DNA of 64,000 nucleotides from Halieaceae bacterium UBA5044. GTDB taxonomy: Bacteria > Pseudomonadota > Gammaproteobacteria > Pseudomonadales > Halieaceae. Below the pieces are notes generated by a model. That model was not told the origin of the DNA, ran no database searches, and saw only the letters and a list, made by a program, of their open reading frames with translations. The position numbers and the translations under genes were made by a program. Location: positions 211,675 through 275,674 of the forward strand of contig DIBU01000022.1 in the NCBI GenBank assembly GCA_002416125.1, in the 5' to 3' direction. Positions 6,828-15,775 of this stretch are shown piece by piece (positions within the stretch are counted from its first letter, which is position 1; each line of letters starts with the position of its first letter).

Positions 6828-9800
6828 ACGTCCCAGCAAGGCCAGAATCAGGGCCAGCACGCGTTGTGGATTTACCGGTTTGGGCAGGAAGCGGTGGCCT
6901 GCCTGCCGCACGCTGTCGCGCACAGCAGGCGCGTCGTCCGCTGAAACAACAATGACCGGTGGCAGGCCGTGCAGCGTTTGCAGCACGCTGAGTGCGGCGA
7001 CGCCGTTATCGCCATTGTCCAGATGGTAATCGACCAGCAGCAGGCCGGGAGCTTCGCCTGCCGCAAAATGTGCCTGCAGCCCCGCGGCATCGCTGCAGGT
7101 CAGCACCCGGGCGCCATTGCCGCGCAGCAATTCGGCCATGCCCTCCAGCAGCAAGGGTTCGTTGTCCATGCACAGGACGGTGACGCCAGCGAGGTCGCCC
7201 GGCGAAGGCGGCACGTGTTCCGGTAGCGCTTGCGGCGCAGCCGTCGGGACCCTCAGGCCGAACAGCGTGCCCTGGCCGGGTGTGGACACCAGTCGCAGGG
7301 GATGCTCCAGTAGATCCGCATAGCGCTGGACGATGGCGAGGCCCAGCCCCAGGCCGTCGTCACCCTCGGGGCCGTGACCGCCGAGCCGTTCAAATTCGGT
7401 GAAGGCCCGCACCTGATCCGCCTCGGCGATGCCGGGCCCTGTGTCCCAAACCTGCAGTTCCACGCTGTCGCCGCGTCGGCGCAGGCCGAGCAGAATGCGG
7501 CCCCGCTGGGTATAGCGCACAGCGTTGGACAGCAGGTTCTGCAGAATGCGATGCAGCAGTGTTTCATCTGAATGCAGCCAGCAGGAGCTGGCGACGACCG
7601 TGAGCTGCAAGCCGCGCTCCGCGCTGCGTGGAGCAAATTCGTCCTGCAGCGTCTGCAGCAGCTGCTGTACCGGAAAATCGCGTAGCTTCGGTGTGTAGGC
7701 ACCCGAGTCGAGGCGGGCGATCTCCCGCAGTTCGGCGATCAGCTGCTCTGCACGGTGCAGGGAGCGGTCAATCTGTTGCAGTGTGCCGCTGGCATCGCTG
7801 TCGGCTGTCAGTCGTGTAGCCAGGCTGGCGGCAAACAGGCGTGCCGCGTTGATCGGCTGCAGCAGGTCGTGGCTGGTCGCCGACATGAAGCGGCTCTTGC
7901 TCAGATGCGCATCCCGCAGTTGAGCCTCAACCTGCGCCCGCAGCCGGTTTTCCTGCCGTAACAGTGCATTGCTGCGGCTCAGTGATTCGGAGCCGGAAGC
8001 CAGTTTGAGCTCCAGCTCGCTCTTGGTGTCCTCCAGTTCGGCCAGCATTGCCCGGTAGTCGGTGATGTCGATATAGGTCGTGACAAATCCGCCGTTGGGC
8101 ATCGGGTTGCCGCGGATATCGATAACCTTGCCATCGGGTAGCGTGCGCTCCAGACGGTAGGCACTGCCATCGCGCAGCCATTGCAGACGCCGCGCAATCT
8201 GCTGCTCGATGGGTGTGTCGTCATTGGCCTGGAGGATGCCGCGTTCAGCGTTGAATCGATAGATCCGTTCGATCGGACAGCCCACGTACAACAGCCGTTC
8301 GGGGTAGCCGAACATGCGCTGGTAGGTCTGGTTCCAGGCGACCAGCCGCAGCTGGCTGTCCACCACGGAAATACCCTGGATCATGTTTTCGACAGTGGTC
8401 TGCAGCAGTTCGCGGTTGAACGTGTTGAGGCGGCTGGCGTCGCTGACCATGCTGGCGAGGTCTGCGTAGCCCAGCTGCTGGCTGCTCTCCAGCTCCATCA
8501 GGGCTTTGTTGGCCGACGTGCTGCCGATCATGCTGGCAATCACCGCCTCCACCTCATTGACCGCGAACTGCGGAGTGCGGTCACCGGGCAGGATGCGCTG
8601 TTCGTAGCGGTCCTCAAAGCCCTGCCAGAGGCGGTGCAGCTTGTCTGCTTCGAGGAAGGGTACGAGCAGTCCCTGCAGCTGCCCACCGCGAATCAGGCTC
8701 AGGCTGAAATCACTGCGGCGCGGGTCGGGTTGGCTGTCTTGCGTGCCAAGGAAGAGTTCGGCCTGGCGTGCGTCTACCGCCGACTGGCGCAGGAGTAGCG
8801 ACAGGCTGATGACGCACAGGCTGTTGGCGGTCAGGCTCAGTGCGGTCGCATAGGCCAATGGCGCATCATGGGCGAAGCCCAGCAGCGCGTTGGGACGCAG
8901 CATGGCCAGTGCCCAGGGGCCCTCCAATAACCACGGATGTGCGGCAGGCAGCAGGGCCGGCAGTACGCCGCAGTACAGCCACAGCAGCAGACCGGCGATC
9001 AACCCGATGGTGATGGCCACCCCGTGAGCGCGCCGCCAGTAGAGCCCGGCCAGCAGCGCGGGTGCCAGCTGTGCCGCGGCGAGGAATGAGAGGAAGCCGA
9101 TTTGAGCCAGCCACGGCAGGCTCATCACTTCGCGCGCGACAGCCCAGGCAACCAGCATCATGCCGAGTATTGTCAGCTGCCGCGTACGTCGCAGCCTGTC
9201 ACCGAGGTGCAGGATGGCCGCCGGTGAGTTGCGCTGCAATCGCACCAGCACGGGTGCGATGACTTCATTGGTAATCATGATGGCGAGGCTCACCGTTGCC
9301 ACGATCACCATACCTGTCGCGGCGGAGATACCCCCGATAAACGCTGCCGTTGTCGCCCAGCCGGAGCCAAGGGCCAGTGGAATCGACTGCACCCAGGTGT
9401 CCGGATTGGCGTCGTCCAGCCCGGCGAAGAGGCGCGCGCCGGTGAGGCTGATGGGTATGACCAGCACCATGAACAGCGCGAGGTACAGCGGTAGCAGCCA
9501 ACGGGCATAGCGGGTGTCAGTGCCTTCCTGCGCTTCGACCACGGTGACATGGAACTGGCGCGGCAGACAGAGGATCGCCAGTCCACTGATCAGCACTTGC
9601 GCGAAGAAGTCAGCGTTCAGGTTGAGTGCGCGGCGGCCTGTTGCCGCCGGCAGCATTGACGGTTCCGCGGCCTGCATCAGTTGCAGCCCTGCGAGCGCAG
9701 CGATCAGCGCAAAGGCGGCCAGTTTCACGACGGATTCAAGAGCAATGGCTGCCATGACACCGCGATGCCGTTCACGGCCGTCCAGGCGGCGCGTGCCGAA

Positions 9801-10334
9801 CAGCAGCGTAAACACCGCCAGTACCACTGCGGTGAACAGCGCCGTGTCGGAGCCGCTCTGCGCACTACCCGGTGTGCCGCCGGAGATCACGCTCCAGGCC
9901 TGGGCCAATGCCTTGAATTGCAGGGCGACATAGGGGAGGACCGTCGCGGCAGCAACCAGGGTGACCAGCACTGCCAGCGACTGCCTTTTGCCATAGCGCG
10001 CGCCGATGTAGTCGGCGATGGACGTCACCCGATGCCGCTCGCCAAGCCGGATCAGGCGTCGCACCAGGCTCCAGCCGAACAGGAAGACCAGTATCGGCCC
10101 GAGATAAATGGGCGCATGGCTCCAGGCGGATTGGGCATCACTGCCCACCGCACCGTAAAATGTCCACGAGCTGCAGTAGACGGTGAGTGATAGCGCATAG
10201 ACCAGCCCGTTCCAGGCGGGCCGCCTGATGGGTGTAGCCTGTACCGATGCGTCGCGATCTGCTTTCCAGGCGACGGCAAAAAGAATGCAGACGTAGGCGA
10301 GGGCGAGTCCGAGAAGCGTTGCGGGGGTGGGCAT
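6825..10334 (-). CDS. crbS: CrbS-type sensor: SSF transporter-like domain fused to hybrid histidine kinase
   Basis: A 1169-residue inner-membrane sensor. Residues about 5-520 form an SSF-like transporter domain with many membrane helices (e.g. VYCSSWTFYGAVGS). A cytosolic linker follows, then a PAS domain (about 640-770, VVDSQLRLVAWNQTYQRMFGYP) and a coiled coil. Next is a HisKA dimerisation domain with phospho-acceptor H822 in FMSATSHDLLQPIN, and a HATPase domain with N- and G-boxes (ILQNLLSNAVRYTQRG, GDDGLGLGLAIVQRYAD). The C-terminal receiver domain has D1102 in LLLVDYHLDNGDNG. This architecture and the convergent crbR gene define the CrbS family, in which the transporter-like domain senses or carries the signal. 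Length is normal for the family. The adjacent symporter and porin make a short carboxylate a likely stimulus. Confidence 0.9.
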   Translation of the reverse strand: MPTPATLLGLALAYVCILFAVAWKADRDASVQATPIRRPAWNGLVYALSLTVYCSSWTFYGAVGSDAQSAWSHAPIYLGPILVFLFGWSLVRRLIRLGERHRVTSIADYIGARYGKRQSLAVLVTLVAAATVLPYVALQFKALAQAWSVISGGTPGSAQSGSDTALFTAVVLAVFTLLFGTRRLDGRERHRGVMAAIALESVVKLAAFALIAALAGLQLMQAAEPSMLPAATGRRALNLNADFFAQVLISGLAILCLPRQFHVTVVEAQEGTDTRYARWLLPLYLALFMVLVIPISLTGARLFAGLDDANPDTWVQSIPLALGSGWATTAAFIGGISAATGMVIVATVSLAIMITNEVIAPVLVRLQRNSPAAILHLGDRLRRTRQLTILGMMLVAWAVAREVMSLPWLAQIGFLSFLAAAQLAPALLAGLYWRRAHGVAITIGLIAGLLLWLYCGVLPALLPAAHPWLLEGPWALAMLRPNALLGFAHDAPLAYATALSLTANSLCVISLSLLLRQSAVDARQAELFLGTQDSQPDPRRSDFSLSLIRGGQLQGLLVPFLEADKLHRLWQGFEDRYEQRILPGDRTPQFAVNEVEAVIASMIGSTSANKALMELESSQQLGYADLASMVSDASRLNTFNRELLQTTVENMIQGISVVDSQLRLVAWNQTYQRMFGYPERLLYVGCPIERIYRFNAERGILQANDDTPIEQQIARRLQWLRDGSAYRLERTLPDGKVIDIRGNPMPNGGFVTTYIDITDYRAMLAELEDTKSELELKLASGSESLSRSNALLRQENRLRAQVEAQLRDAHLSKSRFMSATSHDLLQPINAARLFAASLATRLTADSDASGTLQQIDRSLHRAEQLIAELREIARLDSGAYTPKLRDFPVQQLLQTLQDEFAPRSAERGLQLTVVASSCWLHSDETLLHRILQNLLSNAVRYTQRGRILLGLRRRGDSVELQVWDTGPGIAEADQVRAFTEFERLGGHGPEGDDGLGLGLAIVQRYADLLEHPLRLVSTPGQGTLFGLRVPTAAPQALPEHVPPSPGDLAGVTVLCMDNEPLLLEGMAELLRGNGARVLTCSDAAGLQAHFAAGEAPGLLLVDYHLDNGDNGVAALSVLQTLHGLPPVIVVSADDAPAVRDSVRQAGHRFLPKPVNPQRVLALILALLGR

Positions 10335-10438
10335 GCGGTCGCCGGCACCTGTATTTACTGTTATGGGATGACTATAACATTCCCGCTATGGCACGTGCAG
10401 ACAGGCTGCGCCTGCAGACGGCGAGCCCCTGCCGGTTT

Positions 10439-10468
10439 TTGACATTCTGGGGCCGCGAGCGGTGTTAT
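10439..10468 (+). promoter_or_regulatory. Candidate sigma-70 promoter for the acyl-CoA ligase
   Basis: TTGACA at 10439-10444 is followed after 18 bp by TGTTAT at 10463-10468, about 65 bp before the ATG at 10534, in the 199-bp divergent region between crbS and the ligase gene. An AGGAG ribosome binding site lies at 10520-10524. The -35 box is perfect and the -10 box is weaker. No strong promoter for crbS is obvious in the same region. Confidence 0.45.
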
Positions 10469-10533
10469 CCTCAGCGCAAATGACTACAATTCGCACTCAA
10501 CGAGTCCCGTCACGATAAAAGGAGAAAATCCCA

Positions 10534-12165
10534 ATGCACGGTTTGATGATGGATATGCCGCTGTTGATTACTTCGATCATTCAGCATGCGGAGCGGGTTA
10601 ATGGCGACCAGGAAATCGTCTCGGTCACCCGCGACAACCCGCGTCATCGATATACCTATCGCGAGGCTTTCGTGCGTACCCGCCAGCTCGCCAATGCCAT
10701 GGGCCCCTGGGGCCTGCAGCGCGGCGATCGCATCGGGACCCTGGCCTGGAACGACTACAGGCACCTGGAAACCTATTACGCCTCTGCCTGCAGCGGCTTC
10801 GTCTGCCACACCATCAACCCGCGGCTGTTTCCTGAGCAATTGGTCTATATCATCAACCACGCGGAAGACCGCTATGTGTTTATTGACCCCGACTTTGTGC
10901 CGCTGGCGGAGAAGCTGGCCCCGGAGTGCCCGGGGGTTGAAGGCTGGGTGGTGCTCACCAATGCCGAGCACATGCCGGAGACCACGCTGCCCAATGCCAT
11001 CTGCTACGAGACACTCATTCACGGCGCCAGCAGCGACTTCGAATGGCCGGAGCTGGATGAGCGTGACGCCTGCGCCCTGTGCTACACCTCAGGTACGACG
11101 GGTAACCCCAAGGGCGTCCTGTATTCCCACCGCTCAACCATGCTGCATGCCTACGCCACCATGATGCCCGACGCCATGGGCCTTTCGGCCAGTGACGTCG
11201 TGCTGCCCATTGTCCCGATGTTCCATGTCAACGCCTGGGGCAACCCGTACTCCTGCCCCATGGCGGGCTCCAAGCTGGTGTTCCCGGGGAACAAGATGGG
11301 TGATGGCGAAACCCTCTCCGCCCTCATCAACGAGGAACAGGTGACCATGTCGGCCGGTGTGCCCACCGTCTGGCTGGCCCTGCTCGCACACCTCAAGGCA
11401 ACGGGTAAGCAGGTGGAATCCCTGAAGCGCATCGTGGTGGGCGGCGCCGCCTGCCCCCTGGCCATTGCGGAGGAGTTTGACCGCTACGGTGTGGTAACCC
11501 GGGTCGGGTGGGGGATGACCGAGATGAGTCCCCTGGGCAGCATCAACGCCAGCGATAGTGAGCGTGAGCGGTTCAGCGAGGAGGACTATCGCAAGCGTCG
11601 CCTGAAGGCAGGGCGGGCCATCTTCGGCGTGGAAATGAAGATTGTCGGCGATGACGGCGAGGAATTGCCCTGGGATGGCAAGGCCTACGGCTCACTGAAA
11701 GTGCGCGGCCCCTGGATCTGTTCGGGTTACTACAAGCGCGATGCCGACGGTGCGCACGCGGAAGCGGGCTGGTTCGAAACCGGCGACGTCGCCACCATCG
11801 ACCCCGACGGCTACATGGCCATTACGGACCGCACCAAGGATGTCATCAAATCCGGCGGTGAGTGGATTTCGTCGATCGAGTTGGAAAACGTTGCGATGAG
11901 TCACCCCAAGGTCGCAGAGGCGGCGGTCATCGGCCATTACCACCCCAAGTGGAGCGAGCGCCCCTTGCTGATCGTCGTGCGCAAGGGCGACGGGCAGGAC
12001 CTGTCAGCTGCAGACATGCTGGCGTGGTTCGAAGGGAAGGTGGCGACCTGGTGGAAGCCGGATGCTGTCGAGTTTGTGGATGAGCTGCCACACGGCGCTA
12101 CCGGCAAGATCCACAAGGTCTCGCTGCGTGAGCAGTTCAAGGACTACAGCTTCCCGGGTCAGTAG
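10534..12165 (+). CDS. AMP-forming acyl-CoA ligase (AlkK/DmdB-like)
   Basis: A 543-residue ANL-superfamily enzyme that activates a carboxylic acid with ATP and CoA. The P-loop YTSGTTGNPKGVLYSHRS lies at about residues 184-201. GWGMTEMSP, WFETGDVATID, DRTKDVIKSGGEWIS and the C-terminal catalytic lysine motif GATGKIHK are all present, so it should be active. The N-terminal pattern (GLMMDMPLLITSIIQHAER) resembles the medium-chain AlkK and methylthiopropionate DmdB ligases rather than FadD3. It is divergent from crbS and separated from the steroid cluster by a terminator-like hairpin and a new promoter, so it may be its own transcript. Possible substrates include medium-chain acids or a steroid side chain; the sequence alone does not decide. 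Confidence 0.88.
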   Translation: MHGLMMDMPLLITSIIQHAERVNGDQEIVSVTRDNPRHRYTYREAFVRTRQLANAMGPWGLQRGDRIGTLAWNDYRHLETYYASACSGFVCHTINPRLFPEQLVYIINHAEDRYVFIDPDFVPLAEKLAPECPGVEGWVVLTNAEHMPETTLPNAICYETLIHGASSDFEWPELDERDACALCYTSGTTGNPKGVLYSHRSTMLHAYATMMPDAMGLSASDVVLPIVPMFHVNAWGNPYSCPMAGSKLVFPGNKMGDGETLSALINEEQVTMSAGVPTVWLALLAHLKATGKQVESLKRIVVGGAACPLAIAEEFDRYGVVTRVGWGMTEMSPLGSINASDSERERFSEEDYRKRRLKAGRAIFGVEMKIVGDDGEELPWDGKAYGSLKVRGPWICSGYYKRDADGAHAEAGWFETGDVATIDPDGYMAITDRTKDVIKSGGEWISSIELENVAMSHPKVAEAAVIGHYHPKWSERPLLIVVRKGDGQDLSAADMLAWFEGKVATWWKPDAVEFVDELPHGATGKIHKVSLREQFKDYSFPGQ

Positions 12166-12200
12166 GCGCCCCTCGCGCCCCACCGGTGCCGGAGGGGCGC
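12166..12200 (+). terminator. GC-rich terminator-like hairpin after the acyl-CoA ligase
   Basis: GCGCCCCTC at 12166-12174 pairs with GAGGGGCGC at 12192-12200, starting one base after the ligase TAG codon, with a 17-nt loop. The following GATTTCATT is only moderately T-rich, so termination efficiency is uncertain. Confidence 0.55.
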
Positions 12201-12246
12201 GATTTCATTATGCGTAGTTTGTTGCGCCGATAATTACGAATTTCGG

Positions 12247-12275
12247 TTGTAAAACCGTGTTTCACTGACTAGTAT
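12247..12275 (+). promoter_or_regulatory. Candidate sigma-70 promoter of the steroid C/D-ring cluster
   Basis: TTGTAA at 12247-12252 and TAGTAT at 12270-12275 are separated by exactly 17 bp and lie in an AT-richer stretch after the ligase terminator, 33 bp before the fadD3 ATG. This is the only clear gap before the string of steroid genes, so it is the best candidate for the operon promoter. Confidence 0.45.
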
Positions 12276-12308
12276 TGTGGCCCGAGTTCCAAGTTTGCAC
12301 GTGCCGCC

Positions 12309-13892
12309 ATGGTCAACACCGAGTCACAACAGCGTACATTGCCGCAGGTTGTCGCCGCCACTGCACGGTCCCTGCCCGAACGGGTGGCGATCAGCGACGG
12401 CCCTGTATCGCTCACCTACGCCGAACTGGATGCCGCCAGGCTGCAGGCTGCCCGCGCATTCCTGGCCGTCGGCCTGGGTCACGGTGAACGCATTGCCATC
12501 TGGGCGCCCAACATGTGGCAGTGGATTGTCGCGGCCATGGGCGCCCAATCCATAGGCGGTGTGCTGGTTCCCCTGAACACACGTCTGAAAGGTGCGGAAG
12601 CCGGGTTCATCCTGCGTCGCAGCGGCGCCCGCTGGCTGTTCACGGTAGGTGAGTTCCTCGGCATGCGGTACCCGGCGATGCTGTCAGGGGAGGACTTGCC
12701 TGACCTGCAGGGCACCGTGCTGTTCGAGGGCGATGCCGGCGATGACACAGCCTGGACGGACTTCCTCGCCCGTGGCGACAGTGTGCCGTTGGCGGAGGTT
12801 GAGGCCCGCGAGAACCAACTGCGCCCCGACGACACCCTGGATATCCTGTTCACCTCAGGCACCACGGGCCAACCCAAGGGCGTGGTCACCAGCCACGGGC
12901 AGAATATCCGCGCGTTTGCCACCTGGAGCGCGACGGTCGGCCTGACCAGTGAAGATAACTACCTGATTATAAACCCGTTTTTCCATTCCTTCGGGTACAA
13001 GGCGGGCTGGCTCGCAGCCGCCATCACCGGGGCGCGCATTCTACCGGTCAAGCAGTTTGACCTCGATGCGGTGCTCGGCCAGATTCATCGGGACAGGGTA
13101 TCGGTCATTCCCGGTCCACCCACCATCTACCAGTCCCTGCTCAGCCATCCACGGCGCGCGGATTACGACCTTTCCAGTCTGCGGCTGGCGGTGACCGGTG
13201 CCGCACCGGTGCCGGTGTCCCTGATTGAGAGGATGCGCAGTGAGCTGGGTTTCAAGGTGGTGGTGACCGCCTACGGGCTCACCGAATCCTGCGGCGTCAT
13301 CTCCATCTGCCGCCCCGAGGACAGCGCTGAGCGCATTTCACACAGCTCCGGGCGCGCCATGGAAGGTGTGGAAATGCAGTGTGTTGACGCCGACGGCGTC
13401 CCGGTCCCTGCCGGTACCGAGGGGGAAATCTGGTGCCGCGGCTACAACGTCATGCAGTGCTACCTCGACAATCCGGAGGAAACCGCGCGCACGATCACCG
13501 CGGATGGCTGGTTGAAGACCGGCGATGTGGGGGTGATGGATGAAGACGGCTACGTGCGCATCACCGACCGCATCAAGGACATGTTCATTGTGGGGGGCTT
13601 CAATTGTTACCCCGCTGAAATCGAGAACAGCCTGCACAGCATGCCCGGGGTCGCGCGGGCCGCGGTGATAGGCGTGCCGGATGAGCGGATGGGCGAAGTC
13701 GCCTGCGCATGGATTGTGCCGGCCCCGGGCGCGGCGCTGGACGAGGCTGCCGTCATTGCCTGGGCGCGGGAGAACATGGCGAACTACAAAGTGCCGCGCT
13801 TTGTGCGGTTTGTAGAGGAGCTGCCCATGAATGCCGGCGGCAAGGTGCTGAAGAACGAGCTGCGCCAGCGCATGGCGGCGGAGCGGGGTTAG
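12309..13892 (+). CDS. fadD3: FadD3-like HIP:CoA ligase (steroid C/D-ring catabolism)
   Basis: A 527-residue AMP-forming ligase. The adenylate-forming P-loop LFTSGTTGQPKGVVTSHGQ is at about residues 178-197. Other motifs are INPFFHSFGYKAGWLAA, VIPGPPTIYQSLL, TAYGLTESCGV, GWLKTGDVGVMDEDGYVRITDRIKD (written here in parts: GWLKTGDVG and RITDRIKDMFI) and catalytic lysine in NAGGKVLKNEL. From memory, FINPFFH-FGYKAG and PGPPTIYQSLL match mycobacterial FadD3 closely. FadD3 activates HIP, the bicyclic propionate left after rings A/B are removed. It heads a run whose gene content is that of the KstR2 regulon, which makes this assignment much stronger than for a generic ligase. Confidence 0.87.
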   Translation: MVNTESQQRTLPQVVAATARSLPERVAISDGPVSLTYAELDAARLQAARAFLAVGLGHGERIAIWAPNMWQWIVAAMGAQSIGGVLVPLNTRLKGAEAGFILRRSGARWLFTVGEFLGMRYPAMLSGEDLPDLQGTVLFEGDAGDDTAWTDFLARGDSVPLAEVEARENQLRPDDTLDILFTSGTTGQPKGVVTSHGQNIRAFATWSATVGLTSEDNYLIINPFFHSFGYKAGWLAAAITGARILPVKQFDLDAVLGQIHRDRVSVIPGPPTIYQSLLSHPRRADYDLSSLRLAVTGAAPVPVSLIERMRSELGFKVVVTAYGLTESCGVISICRPEDSAERISHSSGRAMEGVEMQCVDADGVPVPAGTEGEIWCRGYNVMQCYLDNPEETARTITADGWLKTGDVGVMDEDGYVRITDRIKDMFIVGGFNCYPAEIENSLHSMPGVARAAVIGVPDERMGEVACAWIVPAPGAALDEAAVIAWARENMANYKVPRFVRFVEELPMNAGGKVLKNELRQRMAAERG

Positions 13893-13920
13893 CCCGCTGA
13901 TGGCTGGCCAGGAGCAGCGA

Positions 13921-14406
13921 ATGGAGCGCGCATCCCAGATTGAGCTGGACGAGACGGACCATGCGATTATTGCCCTGTTGCGCACGGATGGTCGCCTGCC
14001 TTTCCGGTCCATCGCGCGAGAGCTCGCACTTACTGAGGCGACTGTGCGGGCACGGGTGCGGCGCCTGGAGGAGTCACGCACCATGCGCGTGGTAGCCGTC
14101 ACCGACATTGAGGCGGCGGGGTTCGGCATGTTGCTGGCCATTGGCGTACAGGTCGAAAACCGCTCGCCGGAGGATGTCGCGCGGGAGCTTGCCGGCGTGC
14201 CCGAGGTGTTCTCGGTCAACGTTGTGGTCGGCGCCCAGGATATAGAAATCCTGATGGCAGCCGAGGATCAGGTGGCACTGCATCGGCTGCTGCACGAGCG
14301 CATCGCGACCATGCCGGGCGTGCGCCGGTTGACGCCGGCGCTGGCGGTTAACGTACTGAAGAACCAGCCCGATTGGGTACCCTTTGATCGGGGTGCAGGC
14401 GCATGA
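13921..14406 (+). CDS. Lrp/AsnC-family transcriptional regulator (first of a tandem pair)
   Basis: A 161-residue regulator with an N-terminal AsnC-type winged helix-turn-helix (about residues 9-65: ELDETDHAIIALLRTDGRLP, then SIARELALTEATVRARVRRLEE). A C-terminal RAM/ACT-like ligand domain follows (about 75-150). The start at 13921 is preferred because AGGAG lies 6 bp before it; an in-frame ATG at 13900 would add seven residues without a good ribosome binding site. The gene follows fadD3 by 28 bp and overlaps the next regulator by 4 bp (ATGA). Its location inside the steroid operon suggests local, possibly steroid-acyl-CoA-responsive control. Confidence 0.88.
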   Translation: MERASQIELDETDHAIIALLRTDGRLPFRSIARELALTEATVRARVRRLEESRTMRVVAVTDIEAAGFGMLLAIGVQVENRSPEDVARELAGVPEVFSVNVVVGAQDIEILMAAEDQVALHRLLHERIATMPGVRRLTPALAVNVLKNQPDWVPFDRGAGA

Positions 14407-14870
14407 CCCGTCGGCGCCTGGACGCGATCGACCGGCAGATTGTGGCGCGGCTGTCTGAGGATGCCCGTATCAGCAATCGACAGATTGCCACCGATCTCGG
14501 TGTCACTGAGGGCACGGTGCGGGCCCGGGTCAAGCGCATGGAAGAGGAGCGACAGATTCGCATCACCGCCGTCACCAACATCGACCGCTTTCGCAACGGC
14601 GCACTGGCGTATATCTGGATAGAGGTCGAGCGCAGTCACCAGGTACAGGCGGTTGCACAGGCGCTGTCGGGGATCGCAGAGCTGGGCTTCGTGGGTGAGA
14701 TGCTCGGTCGTTCCGACCTGCTGGCCATCACCATGGTGCGCAGCAACGAACACCTTGCGGAGTTCGTGCACCAGCGTATCAGTGGAATTCCCGGTGTGCG
14801 GCGTACGGAAAGCACGCTTGGGGTCAATTTTGTCAAACACGATTACCGCATGGCGCGGATCGTCAGCTGA
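14403..14870 (+). CDS. Lrp/AsnC-family transcriptional regulator (second of a tandem pair)
   Basis: A 155-residue regulator of the same family: winged helix-turn-helix (LDAIDRQIVARLSEDARIS, then QIATDLGVTEGTVRARVKRMEE) and a C-terminal ACT-like ligand domain. It overlaps the first Lrp gene by 4 bp, so both proteins are probably made in similar amounts. They share the TVRARV recognition-helix core, so they may bind the same sites or form mixed octamers. This is inferred from similarity and coupling. Confidence 0.88.
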   Translation: MTRRRLDAIDRQIVARLSEDARISNRQIATDLGVTEGTVRARVKRMEEERQIRITAVTNIDRFRNGALAYIWIEVERSHQVQAVAQALSGIAELGFVGEMLGRSDLLAITMVRSNEHLAEFVHQRISGIPGVRRTESTLGVNFVKHDYRMARIVS

Positions 14871-14881
14871 AGGAATGCAAC

Positions 14882-15754
14882 ATGGATAAACGGCTCAGTG
14901 CCCGCGATGCGGTGGCACAAATCGAAGACGGCATGACCGTGGGTATCGGCGGCTGGGGGCCACGGCGCAAGCCGATGGCGCTGGTGCGCGAAATTCTCCG
15001 CTCGGACGTGAAGGACCTCACGGTAGTCGCCTACGGCGGCGCCGACGTCGGCATGCTCTGTGCCGCGGGCAAAGTGAAAAAGCTGGTTTTCGCCTTCGTG
15101 TCCCTGGACTTCATTCCGCTGGAACCTTACTTCCGTCAGGCCCGCCAGAGCGGGTCCATCGAGGTGATGGAGATCGACGAGGGCATGATGTTGCTGGGGC
15201 TGCGTGCAGCCGCCTGGGGCCTGCCCTTCATCCCCACGGCGGTTGGCCTGGGTACCGACATCATCAAGCAGAACCCGGATATCAAGCTGGTTGACAGTCC
15301 CTACGATGATAAAGAGTGGGTGGCGATGCCGGCCTTGAACCTCGACGTGTCGCTGATTCATGTCGATCGCGCGGATTTTCGCGGTGTGTGCCAGATATCC
15401 GGCCCCGACCACTATCTCGACGACTGGTTTGCGCGCGCCGCGAAAACCACCATCGTGTCCTGTGATGAGCTGGTCGATACCACGTTTTTTGCCGACCCCG
15501 CACGGGCTCGCGAGGTGTTCTGGGAGCGCGCTGCCACCAGTGCCATCGTGGAGATTCCCGGCGGTGCTCACCCCACGTCATGCAACCCGCTGTACGGTTT
15601 CGATGTGGCGCACTTCAAGGCCTATAACGCCTCCGCCAAGGACGGTGGGATAGAGAGCTACCTGAACACATACCTGGGGGCCGATGAGGCCGAATACCAG
15701 CGCAACGTGGGTGGGCTGGATGCCATTCGCGCACTTGCGCTGCCCACCTACTGA
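14882..15754 (+). CDS. ipdA: IpdA, alpha subunit of COCHEA-CoA hydrolase (CoA-transferase fold)
   Basis: A 290-residue class I CoA-transferase-fold subunit with the N-terminal GxGG glycine turn (VGIGGWGPRRKPMALVREI, about 19-37) and an EIDEG acidic motif at residues 97-101. In mycobacteria IpdA with IpdB opens the last steroid ring of COCHEA-CoA by a hydrolytic retro-Claisen reaction and is not a CoA transferase. Size, the following ipdB gene, and ipdC/echA20 behind it fit that complex. GAAGGA lies before the ATG. Confusion with a generic 3-oxoacid CoA-transferase is unlikely because of the surrounding genes. Confidence 0.87.
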   Translation: MDKRLSARDAVAQIEDGMTVGIGGWGPRRKPMALVREILRSDVKDLTVVAYGGADVGMLCAAGKVKKLVFAFVSLDFIPLEPYFRQARQSGSIEVMEIDEGMMLLGLRAAAWGLPFIPTAVGLGTDIIKQNPDIKLVDSPYDDKEWVAMPALNLDVSLIHVDRADFRGVCQISGPDHYLDDWFARAAKTTIVSCDELVDTTFFADPARAREVFWERAATSAIVEIPGGAHPTSCNPLYGFDVAHFKAYNASAKDGGIESYLNTYLGADEAEYQRNVGGLDAIRALALPTY

Positions 15755-15775
15755 TACGCCCGGGGAGACTATCGC

